Assembly (NCBI RefSeq): GCF_004000885.1
Contig: NZ_BIMC01000002.1
Location: 124,001-188,000 of the forward strand
DNA from: Paenibacillus glucanolyticus NBRC 15330
GTDB taxonomy: Bacteria; Bacillota; Bacilli; Paenibacillales; Paenibacillaceae
DNA: 64,000 nucleotides
Direction: 5' to 3'
Both the position numbers and the translations under genes were made by a program. The notes under the pieces were generated by a model. It searched no databases, was not told the origin of the DNA, and was given only the letters and a program-made list of their open reading frames with translations. Below, in pieces: positions 1-7,458 of the stretch; the first letter of the stretch is position 1, and each line of letters starts with the position of its first letter.

Positions 1-1127
1 TCCTCGCCAAGCGGCGCAAGGCCTTCCTTGGTCATTTGTTTTGCTTCTTCGTAAGTGATGTCCCATTTGTACTCTTCCACGAGGGGAGCGAACAAATCGT
101 ACATGTGAAGCTCATCCACGCCCATCAGCTTCTTACGGAGCTCCATGTAGCGGTGCAGGAGCGGCAGACTCTCATGAATGGTGTCGATCAGGTTTGTGTA
201 AACTTCCTTCTGGATGTTATCGCCATACAGGGCCATTTCCAGTACAGAAGGGTATTTGCGGACACGGGAATAGAAAATATTTTTGTTTACGTTGGCATTC
301 AGCGTAGCAGCAAGGGTGTTTTTCTGCTTGCCATAGGTGTCGTAAACCGCTTTGAAAGCACGCTCGCGCACTTCGCGATTCGGGCTTTCCAGGAATTGAA
401 TATAGTTGCCGTGTGTGAGTTCAACTTCCTTGCCTTCTTCGTTCTTGATTTTCGGGAATTTCATGTCCGCATTGTTGAGCATGCCAAAAATCGTTTGCGG
501 TGCAGAGGAGAGGTTGCCGACTTGAGCCAGCAGCGCTTCTTCCGTCTTGGAGAGAACATGTGCTTTCTCCCGTTTCATCTCCGTCAGCGTGAACTTGAAT
601 TCCTTGAGGGCAGGGTCCTCGATCAATTTGTCCAGCTCCGCTTCAGACAGGGACAGTATTTCAGGCGTGATGAAGGAGAGTGCTTCTCCAGCTTCGACAT
701 TCAGTTTTTTGGCTTTGGCGGATAGCGATTGATATGTAGGGTTTGCTGTATCTTCATCATGATGCATGTGAGCATACACGTATAGACGCTCGGCATGATA
801 AGAAATTTCGTCTTCGAGCTCGAAGCATTCTTTGATGGATGCCGCGTTGTTTAATTTGCCTTGATACTCGTCTGTGCGTTTAAGAAGATTCTTCAATTCC
901 GCAAAGCTTGCATCCCATGCTTTCTGGTCGGCGAACATATCCTCGAGTTTCCATTGATGCTCTTTAGGGACATCCGCGCGTTTCAACAATTGTTCCATAG
1001 AGATCCTCCTTGAATGATGTGTATTATTGGGAGTCCGGGTTCCTTCAGATAAGGCTTGGGAGCGGGCAGTAGAAACAGCGATCAGGCTGATAGCAAGTGT
1101 AATGCACATCACCTTGGCGCCTCTCAT
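1..1127 (-). CDS. pepF: Oligoendopeptidase F, M3 family (5' part; possible exported form)
   Basis: This is the N-terminal part of an M3-family oligoendopeptidase, which cuts short peptides. The gene runs off the left edge, so the zinc motif HExxH is outside the window. The family N-terminus (ADVPKEHQWKLEDMF) follows an ATG at 998 that has AGGAGG six bases upstream. The same frame stays open to an earlier ATG at 1127, also with AGGAGG (1135-1140). The extra 43 residues begin MRGAK, continue with a hydrophobic stretch and reach STARSQA, which looks like a signal peptide. Two products, one exported and one cytosolic, are therefore possible. The family is normally cytosolic, but exported versions exist in Paenibacillus as far as I know. 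I annotate the longer form. Confidence 0.88.
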   Translation of the reverse strand, partial: MRGAKVMCITLAISLIAVSTARSQALSEGTRTPNNTHHSRRISMEQLLKRADVPKEHQWKLEDMFADQKAWDASFAELKNLLKRTDEYQGKLNNAASIKECFELEDEISYHAERLYVYAHMHHDEDTANPTYQSLSAKAKKLNVEAGEALSFITPEILSLSEAELDKLIEDPALKEFKFTLTEMKREKAHVLSKTEEALLAQVGNLSSAPQTIFGMLNNADMKFPKIKNEEGKEVELTHGNYIQFLESPNREVRERAFKAVYDTYGKQKNTLAATLNANVNKNIFYSRVRKYPSVLEMALYGDNIQKEVYTNLIDTIHESLPLLHRYMELRKKLMGVDELHMYDLFAPLVEEYKWDITYEEAKQMTKEGLAPLGE

Positions 1128-1134
1128 GGCATAA

Positions 1135-1158
1135 CCTCCTCGGATTAAGCTATCCGAG
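1135..1158 (-). promoter_or_regulatory. RBS with adjacent 7-bp hairpin before the long pepF start
   Basis: On the minus strand CTCGGAT and ATCCGAG form a perfect 7-bp stem with a 6-base loop (1139-1158). It runs directly into the AGGAGG ribosome-binding site (1135-1140) of the ATG at 1127. The stem takes up the first bases of the site, so it could tune initiation of the signal-peptide form. That role is inference. Confidence 0.5.
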
Positions 1159-1200
1159 CGATAGTATGCCGCGTACCCGCTACTTTCATCCTAATAAAAT

Positions 1201-1383
1201 TTACGAGGAACCCAGATTAAAGAAACTGTATACAATAAGGTAAAAGGCAAACAGGATGAAGGCGACCGCAGTCACGGCCATCCCTCTTCTCAGTTTTGTT
1301 GGAATCCAATCCCGGTTCATGATCATAATGGCACCCAAACTGAAGGCAAGAATAATGAAGATGACAATATTCGTATAATCCAT
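1201..1383 (-). CDS. Small two-helix membrane protein, unknown function
   Basis: This is a 60-residue protein with two predicted membrane helices (about residues 5-22 and 36-55) separated by a short positively charged loop (RDWIPTKLRRG). I do not recognise a family. Its ATG begins one base after the stop of the gene at 1385-1618 (TAACATG), so the two are almost certainly translated together. The pepF start lies about 70 bases downstream on the same strand, and all three may share a transcript. The tight coupling supports a real gene despite its size. Confidence 0.6.
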   Translation of the reverse strand: MDYTNIVIFIILAFSLGAIMIMNRDWIPTKLRRGMAVTAVAFILFAFYLIVYSFFNLGSS

Positions 1384-1384
1384 G

Positions 1385-1618
1385 TTACACCTGCTTAAAG
1401 GCAGCCATCATTTGTCGCCATTCATCTTCCCGGCCTTCAAAATCATCCTTGGGGAAGCGGTTTTGAGCCCAGTGCATCAAAGCTGGCCGGCTCATAAACG
1501 TATGTGTCTCCTCACCCCATTGGTCAGAAATTTCTCGGAGAACGATGTATCGGCCCTGTACTTCAACCGTCATCATGTTCCATTTGTCTTTTTTGTATAT
1601 TTCATGTTTTTTGATCAT
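1385..1618 (-). CDS. Small soluble protein, unknown function
   Basis: This is a 77-residue hydrophilic protein starting MIKKHEIYKK. I chose the ATG at 1618 because a GGAG site lies just upstream. An upstream in-frame start exists at 1684 but has no ribosome-binding site. The protein is rich in Trp, Met, Glu and Arg, has no membrane segment, and belongs to no family I can name. Its stop is one base before the start of the two-helix membrane protein at 1383, so the pair form a translationally coupled operon. A role linked to that membrane protein is plausible but only inferred. Confidence 0.6.
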   Translation of the reverse strand: MIKKHEIYKKDKWNMMTVEVQGRYIVLREISDQWGEETHTFMSRPALMHWAQNRFPKDDFEGREDEWRQMMAAFKQV

Positions 1619-1740
1619 ATTCAGTCTCCGTTTGCTACTTAGGCTTTTGGGTAAATGATAACGCACTCGCGGTCTTAAAAGCAAATAATCTTTACATTAA
1701 AATAGCGGCCCAAAAAAGCATTGCAGGGTGATTTGACGGA

Positions 1741-1769
1741 TTGCATTGTCATAAAACATGGGATATAAT
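1741..1769 (+). promoter_or_regulatory. Sigma-A promoter of the cold-shock gene
   Basis: TTGCAT (1741-1746) and TATAAT (1764-1769) are 17 bases apart. The leader that follows carries a small CGCCAT/ATGGCG dyad (1780-1793) before the AGGAGG at 1801. Confidence 0.7.
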
Positions 1770-1814
1770 ATGGATATTCGCCATAGATGGCGGTATTTTT
1801 AGGAGGTTGTTCAT

Positions 1815-2012
1815 TTGAAAGGTACAGTTAAATGGTTCAATGCAGAAAAAGGTTACGGCTTCATTTCCGTTGAAGGTGGCGAGGATGTATTCGTACACTT
1901 CTCCGCAATTCAAGAAGAAGGCTTCAAGAGTTTGGAAGAAGGTCAAGCGGTTGAATTCGACATTACTGAAGGTAACCGTGGTCCTCAAGCAGCCAACGTA
2001 ACAAAACTGTAA
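1815..2012 (+). CDS. cspB: Cold-shock protein, CspA/CspB family
   Basis: This is a 65-residue single cold-shock domain that binds single-stranded RNA and DNA and acts as an RNA chaperone. RNP1 (KGYGFISV) and RNP2 (VFVHFSAI) are intact and the length matches the family. The start is TTG at 1815, eight bases after AGGAGG (1801-1806), giving MKGTVKWFN as in other members. The gene stands alone between its own promoter (1741-1769) and terminator (2058-2090). Bacilli carry several paralogues, so the exact symbol is uncertain. The leader has a short hairpin typical of cold-shock messages, but its role here is not shown. Confidence 0.97.
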   Translation: MKGTVKWFNAEKGYGFISVEGGEDVFVHFSAIQEEGFKSLEEGQAVEFDITEGNRGPQAANVTKL

Positions 2013-2057
2013 GCTAACTCCTGATACGGAGATCTTATAGAATTACCAAGGCATGAA

Positions 2058-2090
2058 GTGCAGTTCTCCCCCGAGAACTGTGCTTTTTTG
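2058..2090 (+). terminator. Rho-independent terminator of the cold-shock gene
   Basis: An 11-bp stem (GTGCAGTTCTC with GAGAACTGTGC, two G-U pairs) is followed by six Ts. Confidence 0.85.
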
Positions 2091-2119
2091 TATTGTAATG
2101 GGACAAGCCCATACTTGTG

Positions 2120-2176
2120 AAAAAAAGGGGAAGCCCGGATTGCCAATCGCCATGGGGTCCGGACTTGCTCTTTTTG
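2120..2176 (-). terminator. Terminator of the MFS gene
   Basis: On the minus strand AAGTCCGGA pairs with TCCGGGCTT, followed by CCCC and a run of Ts. It lies just past the MFS stop at 2207. Confidence 0.6.
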
Positions 2177-2206
2177 AGGTTAAGGCGCAAAGGAATCTGC
2201 GCTGCA

Positions 2207-3397
2207 TTATGCGCTTATTCCACTGATATTCATATCCTCCGGTTTGGCAAAAAGGTGCCGGTAGAGAAACCCGACAAAGGCCACGAAGGCTAGAAAGGCG
2301 GCAAGCAGGTAAAAGGCCGGTCTTCCCGCAGCTTCAAACAGCAATCCGCCGAAGGCTCCGCTGAGAAGTCCCGAGGCGCTCGACCAGAAGATGATGAAGA
2401 GCGCCATGCCTGTCGCCCGGTACTGCCAGGGAATGATCCTTGTAATATAACGGACGGCGGTTACATAGAACACGCCAAAGGTAATGCTGTGAAGCGACTG
2501 AACTGCAAGTACGGACAGCGGGTCGGATGCCAGCGACATGAGCAGAAATCGGAGTGCAAACATCAAGCTTGCAAAGCCAAGGAGCGGCAGCTCCTTCATC
2601 TTGTCACCATATTTGCTGAGCAGAAAGAAAATGGGGATTTCACTTGCAGCCGAAATCATTAAGGACCAGCCGATGAGACCCTCGCCGGCACCCAATCCGG
2701 ATAAGGTGAGGGTAAGAAATGCTTCATTCATGCGGTGTGCGATGGCAAGGCAGAACGAGCAGCCGAAGAACCACAATATCTCTTTGGAGCGCAGAATTTT
2801 GAGGAGGGCGGACAGCTCCACCGGCTCGGATTTGGTTGCAACTCCGTCGCGGAGAAGAAAGGAACAGAGCAGCGTAAACACACCGATCCCGATGCCGATA
2901 GCCAGTGTCGCTGAAGCGCCGGCAGCTCCGACAGCATAGCCAATCGCCAGCGCGAAGAAGGCATACCCGAGAGAGCCGAATACCCTGATGACCGTAAAGC
3001 TGCGGCCGTATCGCTGAGCCGTTTGGATGGCCATGGTATCCGCCAAGGGATAAACCGGATAGTAGAAAAAATAAAACAGGCTGATCGTGATCAGCACAAC
3101 GCCAAAACTGGAAACCTGCCACAAGACGAGCATCGTCACAAGCTGTCCGATAATCAGAATGTTCATGATGCGCTTGATGGTCCGGTACTTGTCGCTTGTG
3201 TAGCTCCATATCATATTGGAGAACATGGATATAAGCGGACCGACCGCATACAAATAACCGATTTGCGCGCTGCTGAAGCCGATCTCTTTGTAATATAACG
3301 GAAAATAAGATATGACAAGGGCTGTTGTACCAAATATCGTAAACATAAAGGCGCGCAGCCAGTTCTGATCCGGTCTGGACGAAGCGGGAAGTTGCAT
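2207..3397 (-). CDS. MFS transporter, LacY/HcaT-like (YwbF type)
   Basis: This is a 396-residue major-facilitator permease with about 12 membrane helices. The N-terminal half resembles the LacY-like MFS group (ISYFPLYYKEIGFSSAQIGYL, then the loop SYTSDKYRTIKR as the A-loop). Such proteins usually import sugars or small organic acids with protons, but the substrate cannot be read from the sequence. I start at ATG 3397, which has GGAG eight bases upstream. An earlier in-frame ATG at 3445 lacks a good site. The gene diverges from ytpB, with about 240 bases between the starts, and ends at its own terminator (2120-2176). Confidence 0.85.
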   Translation of the reverse strand: MQLPASSRPDQNWLRAFMFTIFGTTALVISYFPLYYKEIGFSSAQIGYLYAVGPLISMFSNMIWSYTSDKYRTIKRIMNILIIGQLVTMLVLWQVSSFGVVLITISLFYFFYYPVYPLADTMAIQTAQRYGRSFTVIRVFGSLGYAFFALAIGYAVGAAGASATLAIGIGIGVFTLLCSFLLRDGVATKSEPVELSALLKILRSKEILWFFGCSFCLAIAHRMNEAFLTLTLSGLGAGEGLIGWSLMISAASEIPIFFLLSKYGDKMKELPLLGFASLMFALRFLLMSLASDPLSVLAVQSLHSITFGVFYVTAVRYITRIIPWQYRATGMALFIIFWSSASGLLSGAFGGLLFEAAGRPAFYLLAAFLAFVAFVGFLYRHLFAKPEDMNISGISA

Positions 3398-3558
3398 GAT
3401 GGGATCTCCGATCTCTAATGAACCCGCTTGTACAGCGGCATTCACGAGGTAAGTGGTCTGTTATTTAGCTCCGATTAGTATATAACATACCACGAAATGG
3501 AGATAGTTGGACTAAACCTGACAATAAACGACATACAGGCGTCAATGATATGTGTTAT

Positions 3559-3587
3559 TTGTGCAAAATGAACGATCATATTATAAT
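3559..3587 (+). promoter_or_regulatory. Sigma-A promoter of ytpB-pfkA
   Basis: TTGTGC (3559-3564) and TATAAT (3582-3587) are 17 bases apart. This puts the transcript start near 3594 and rules out any ytpB start upstream of that point. Confidence 0.65.
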
Positions 3588-3638
3588 AGGTTTGATTTGG
3601 ATAGGTATAAAAAGACAACCATGTGGAGGCAGAGTTCA

Positions 3639-4721
3639 TTGAATAATCAAGAGCTAAGCCGTAAAGTTCCGCGCAGTCCGGTTGGGCTGATGAGCCGGGT
3701 GTACAAATTTATACTTCCGGAAGTGCGGATCGAGTTGGAGAAGTGGCGCCGGGAGGCTGAGCAAATTCCGGATGAGGAGCTACGAAAGCAGGCACTGGCC
3801 AGTTTAGATACCAAAAAATTTCACTGCCAGGGCGGTGCAGTTTATGCCGCAGCCAATCTGCCGGAGAGGCATATTCTCATTCCATTGATTGTAGCTTACC
3901 AAACAATTAGCGATTATCTCGATAATTTATGTGACCGCAGTACTTCGCTGGACCCAGCGGACTTCAGACAGCTCCATCAGTCGATGCTGGATGCCGTTAC
4001 ACCTGATACGGAACCTGTTGATTATTACGCTCTTCGGACCGAGAGGGAGGACGGAGGGTATCTTCTTCGTCTTGTGCAGAAATGCCGGAATTGCATCGGC
4101 GAATTATCAGGATATGAAGCGGCAAAGCCCTACATAAGGGATTTGGCTGGGCTGTACACCGATCTTCAGGTGTATAAGCACATCCATCCGGATAAGAGAG
4201 AAACGGCATTATTGGAGTGGTGGTCCCGGCATGCCCACCGTTCACCGCATCTGCGGTGGAATGAGTTCGCGGCTGCAACGGGATCGACCTTGGGCGTGTT
4301 CATGCTATTCTTGGCTGCAACTGATCCGTTTTTGGATGACGAGGATGCTTCCTCCATTCATGCGTCTTATTTTCCGAATGTATGCAGTCTCCACATTATG
4401 CTGGATTATCTTATTGATCAAGACGAAGACAGGCTGGGTGGCGATCTGAATTTTTGTAATTATTACGAAGATGCCGATACGATGCTGAACCGTATAGCTG
4501 CCATTGTGGAGTGGGCCCGGAAGGATGTCAGAACAATTCCCTCGACCCCTTTTCATCGTATGATCATTGAGGGGTTACTGGCGTTATATTTATCCGATCC
4601 AAAAGTCAGCGAGCAGCACTTGGTTCGCAACGTATCCAAACGTTTGATGAAGAAGAGTCCGATGACCCGGATCTTTTTCTACGTCAACAGCCGATGGATT
4701 CGCAAGCATAAGCATGAGTGA
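3639..4721 (+). CDS. ytpB: Tetraprenyl-beta-curcumene synthase-like terpene synthase (YtpB, DUF2600)
   Basis: This is a 360-residue protein of the YtpB family, large terpene synthases that in B. subtilis turn tetraprenyl diphosphate into tetraprenyl-beta-curcumene, a C35 terpene. Residues such as FHCQGGAVYA and AYQTISDYLDNLCDRSTSLDP match what I remember of YtpB; DYLDN is the likely metal-binding Asp motif. The start is TTG at 3639, ten bases after GGAGG; ATG at 3621 is an alternative. pfkA starts only 22 bases after the stop, so the two are probably cotranscribed from 3559-3587. The cyclase partner (squalene-hopene type) is not in the window. Confidence 0.88.
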   Translation: MNNQELSRKVPRSPVGLMSRVYKFILPEVRIELEKWRREAEQIPDEELRKQALASLDTKKFHCQGGAVYAAANLPERHILIPLIVAYQTISDYLDNLCDRSTSLDPADFRQLHQSMLDAVTPDTEPVDYYALRTEREDGGYLLRLVQKCRNCIGELSGYEAAKPYIRDLAGLYTDLQVYKHIHPDKRETALLEWWSRHAHRSPHLRWNEFAAATGSTLGVFMLFLAATDPFLDDEDASSIHASYFPNVCSLHIMLDYLIDQDEDRLGGDLNFCNYYEDADTMLNRIAAIVEWARKDVRTIPSTPFHRMIIEGLLALYLSDPKVSEQHLVRNVSKRLMKKSPMTRIFFYVNSRWIRKHKHE

Positions 4722-4743
4722 CATTGAAGGAGGAATAAGAAAC

Positions 4744-5715
4744 ATGGCAGAGGTTAAAAAGATTGCAGTTCTTACAAGTGGTGGCGATTCCCAAGGGATG
4801 AACGCGGCGCTGCGAGCGGTTGTACGAAGCGGTCTGTATTATGGTCTGGAGGTATACGGGATTCAGCGCGGATACCAGGGGCTGCTGGAAAACGACATTA
4901 CACAAATGGACCTGCGCAGTGTGGGAGACATTATTCAGCGTGGCGGTACCATCCTGCGCTCAGCGCGCTGTGAAGAGTTTAAGACACCCGAAGGGCAGCA
5001 GAAGGGTGCCGACATTCTGAATCAGCACGGCATTGACGGTCTGGTCGTTATCGGAGGAGACGGTTCTTACCATGGGGCGAACAAGCTCAGCAAGCTTGGG
5101 ATCAAAACGATGGGTCTTCCAGGAACCATTGATAACGATATTTCCTTCACCGATTACACCATCGGCTTTGATACGGCTGTAAGCGTCGTTGTGGACGCTG
5201 TAAATAAATTGCGCGACACCATGTCCTCTCATGCCCGTTCGTCTGTTGTAGAGGTTATGGGGCGCCACTGCGGCGACATTGCTCTTCATGCCGGCCTTGC
5301 TTCGGGTGCAGAGACGATTCTGGTGCCGGAAGTGGAGTACAACCTGGATGAAGTGGCTTCCCGTTTGCGTGAGAATTTTGCAAAAGGCAAACGCCACAGT
5401 ATTATCATCGTAGCTGAGGGTGTTGGACGCGGCGAGGATATCGTATGCGACCTTAAAGAGTGCCACGCATCAATCGATGCGCGTGTAACGGTGCTCGGTC
5501 ATATCCAGCGCGGGGGAGCTCCAACACCGTTTGACCGCAACCTCGCAAGCCGCCTTGGCGATTTTGCGGTTCGCAGTCTGATTAATGGGGAGTCCGATAA
5601 AGGATGCGGCATTATCAAGGGTGAACTGGTTCTCACGGATATTGACAAGGTCGTTAACACAAAGAAGGAATTTGACCGCGACTTGTACGATTTGGCACTG
5701 CGTTTGTCTCAATAA
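4744..5715 (+). CDS. pfkA: ATP-dependent 6-phosphofructokinase
   Basis: This is a 323-residue bacterial phosphofructokinase, which phosphorylates fructose 6-phosphate to fructose 1,6-bisphosphate in glycolysis. The ATP-binding GGDS loop (TSGGDSQGMNAA), the second GGDGS, the catalytic PGTIDND with its Asp, the MGRHCGDIA motif and GHIQRGG are all present. The usual Pro after GGDS is Gln here, which I believe is normal for Paenibacillus enzymes. ATG 4744 has AAGGAGG upstream. It follows ytpB closely and ends at the strong terminator 5747-5799. Confidence 0.96.
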   Translation: MAEVKKIAVLTSGGDSQGMNAALRAVVRSGLYYGLEVYGIQRGYQGLLENDITQMDLRSVGDIIQRGGTILRSARCEEFKTPEGQQKGADILNQHGIDGLVVIGGDGSYHGANKLSKLGIKTMGLPGTIDNDISFTDYTIGFDTAVSVVVDAVNKLRDTMSSHARSSVVEVMGRHCGDIALHAGLASGAETILVPEVEYNLDEVASRLRENFAKGKRHSIIIVAEGVGRGEDIVCDLKECHASIDARVTVLGHIQRGGAPTPFDRNLASRLGDFAVRSLINGESDKGCGIIKGELVLTDIDKVVNTKKEFDRDLYDLALRLSQ

Positions 5716-5746
5716 GCAGGGTCCGGCGTATAACGGAGCAACCCCT

Positions 5747-5799
5747 AAAAAAAACCGTCTCCAATGGCAGAATGATTTCTGCATGGAGACGGTTTTTTT
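5747..5799. terminator. Bidirectional terminator between pfkA and the MATE gene
   Basis: AAACCGTCTCCA and TGGAGACGGTTT form a long stem with an inner TGGCAGAA/TTCTGCA arm, flanked by A and T runs. It serves both convergent genes and overlaps the MATE stop codon. Confidence 0.92.
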
Positions 5800-7177
5800 A
5801 TGATGGTGCGGATACGGTCGAAGAGGCTGCCTGGCGTGCAAACTTTCCCTGCACCTTGACCAGGCGGAGGAGCATCAGGACTGCACCGACGGCAAGTCCC
5901 GTTATTAAACCGATCCAATAACCGAAGGCCTGCCAATCGGTGTAATTGGCGAGCACATATCCGACAGGCAAGCCGATTACCCAAAATGACAGGAAAGCGA
6001 GCATGAAGGCCACGTTGACGTCTTTGTAACCCCGCAGCGCGCCTTGGGTCGGTGTGGCGATGGCATCCGAGATCTGGAAGAAAATCGCGAACAGCAGAAA
6101 GTGCTGGATCAACGCTACAACGGCAGGTTCATTAGAGTACAGTCCGGCAACCTGGTGACCGGCCACAAACAGAATGACAGCCGTAATCAGCGAGAGGACA
6201 ACGGCTGTACTTATCCCGAGCTTCGCGTACTTCCAGGCGTCCTTCATTCGTCCCGAGCCGGCTTCATAACCAACAAGAATGGTCAGGCTCATACATATGC
6301 TTAACGGCAGCATATACAGTGTCGTGGCAAAATTCAAGGCTGCTTGATGGGCGGCAATGGTCGCCGTATCAAAGTTGCTCATAAGCAGTGTTACGGCTGC
6401 AAACACGGCGGTCTCGAGAAAGATGGAGAAGCCGATGGGGACGCCAATCTTTAGCAAACCTTTCCAAGCGCTCAAGGAAACTCCCTGCAGCTGCCTGAAG
6501 ACAGCAAACGAAGAGAACGGGTGTTGTCTGTGAATCGTAATGATCGCGATCACCAAGACCGTCCAATACGTAATAGCAGAAGCAAGACCAGCACCTACAC
6601 CTCCCATTCTTGGGAAGCCCCACAAGCCATAAATGAGCAGGGCATTCAAGCCCACATTCACGGGAAGGGAGATCAGCGTGATCACCATGGAAATCCTGGT
6701 TTGCCCCAGCGCATCGATAAAGCTGCGGAGCACCGTATAAGCGAACAGCGGGATGATGCCTAACGATATGGCGGCGAGGAATTGCGAGGCGATACGCCGC
6801 ACCTCAGGCTCCAGGCTCATCGCACCGAGTATGCCGGGTACTGCGGCATACCCGATAGCGAGTACGACAATGGCGAGTAAAATGGACAGCCAGAGTGCCT
6901 GATTGACCTGGTAAGCGACCTTGTTTTCCTGGCGTCCGCCAACGAGCTGTGAAACGATGGGGGTAATCCCCATTAAGATACCGCTAAGGCCGGTCTGAAC
7001 TGGAATCCAGATGCTTGTAGCTATCGCTACGCCTGCCAAATCGACTGAACTGAACTTTCCTGACATATTGGTGTCAAAAAAAGTAATGGCAGATAAAGAA
7101 AGTTGTGTAACCAGGATGGGAATCAGAATGATCGCGAATTGCTTCAGTTTTTCCCAGGTTGTTGTTGTCGGCTGCAT
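5798..7177 (-). CDS. MATE family cation/drug exporter (NorM-like)
   Basis: This is a 459-residue multidrug and toxin extrusion protein with 12 predicted membrane helices in two similar halves. The start of the first half (ILVTQLSLSAITFFDTNMSGKFSSVDLAGVA) and the repeat GVPIGFSIFLE are family hallmarks. MATE proteins export cationic drugs or metabolites using Na+ or H+ gradients; the substrate here is unknown. The ATG at 7177 has only a weak site (AAGG). A sigma-A promoter (7230-7258) lies upstream. The stop codon sits inside the shared terminator with pfkA. Confidence 0.93.
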   Translation of the reverse strand: MQPTTTTWEKLKQFAIILIPILVTQLSLSAITFFDTNMSGKFSSVDLAGVAIATSIWIPVQTGLSGILMGITPIVSQLVGGRQENKVAYQVNQALWLSILLAIVVLAIGYAAVPGILGAMSLEPEVRRIASQFLAAISLGIIPLFAYTVLRSFIDALGQTRISMVITLISLPVNVGLNALLIYGLWGFPRMGGVGAGLASAITYWTVLVIAIITIHRQHPFSSFAVFRQLQGVSLSAWKGLLKIGVPIGFSIFLETAVFAAVTLLMSNFDTATIAAHQAALNFATTLYMLPLSICMSLTILVGYEAGSGRMKDAWKYAKLGISTAVVLSLITAVILFVAGHQVAGLYSNEPAVVALIQHFLLFAIFFQISDAIATPTQGALRGYKDVNVAFMLAFLSFWVIGLPVGYVLANYTDWQAFGYWIGLITGLAVGAVLMLLRLVKVQGKFARQAASSTVSAPS

Positions 7178-7229
7178 GTGTGATTTTGCCCTTCTTTTTT
7201 CAAGGTGATTTTATGATATTGCTCTCATA

Positions 7230-7258
7230 ATTCTAGGTGGATCCTATAATGTGTACAA
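7230..7258 (-). promoter_or_regulatory. Sigma-A promoter of the MATE gene
   Basis: On the minus strand TTGTAC (7253-7258) and TAGAAT (7230-7235) are 17 bases apart, about 50 bases before the MATE start. Confidence 0.6.
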
Positions 7259-7269
7259 TAACCTGTTCA

Positions 7270-7350
7270 TTGAGCGGTGAGAAAGAACTCAACCAGCGGT
7301 TGAACGGGAAGTATCAACAAGAGTTCTCAGGGACCTTGTCAGGTCCCAAC
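7270..7350. other. Structured intergenic sequence of unknown type
   Basis: The space between the hydrolase stop and the MATE promoter has nested inverted repeats. AGAACTC (7284-7290) pairs with GAGTTCT (7321-7327), enclosing an AACC/GGTT hairpin, and is followed by GGGACC-TTGTCA-GGTCCC (7331-7348). No open reading frame is convincing and I do not recognise a riboswitch consensus on either strand. It could be a dispersed repeat, a small RNA or a leader. Confidence 0.45.
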
Positions 7351-7409
7351 AACCATCATAGCACCTGCTGTCAAGGGGAATGCCGCCTTCAAAGATACGA
7401 TAATGATCA

Positions 7410-7438
7410 AAGGGCCAGCCGTTGGATGGCTGACCCGT
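7410..7438 (-). terminator. Possible terminator of the glycoside hydrolase gene
   Basis: On the minus strand GGTCAGCC and GGCTGGCC form a stem just after the stop at 7459, but the T run is short (CTTTG). Confidence 0.45.
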
Positions 7439-7458
7439 TGTTCTGATGATCGATGAAT

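Noticed and set aside
7260..7458. T-box or ykkC-type riboswitch before the MATE gene
   Set aside because: Neither the T-box core nor the guanidine riboswitch consensus could be found on either strand; only simple inverted repeats are present.
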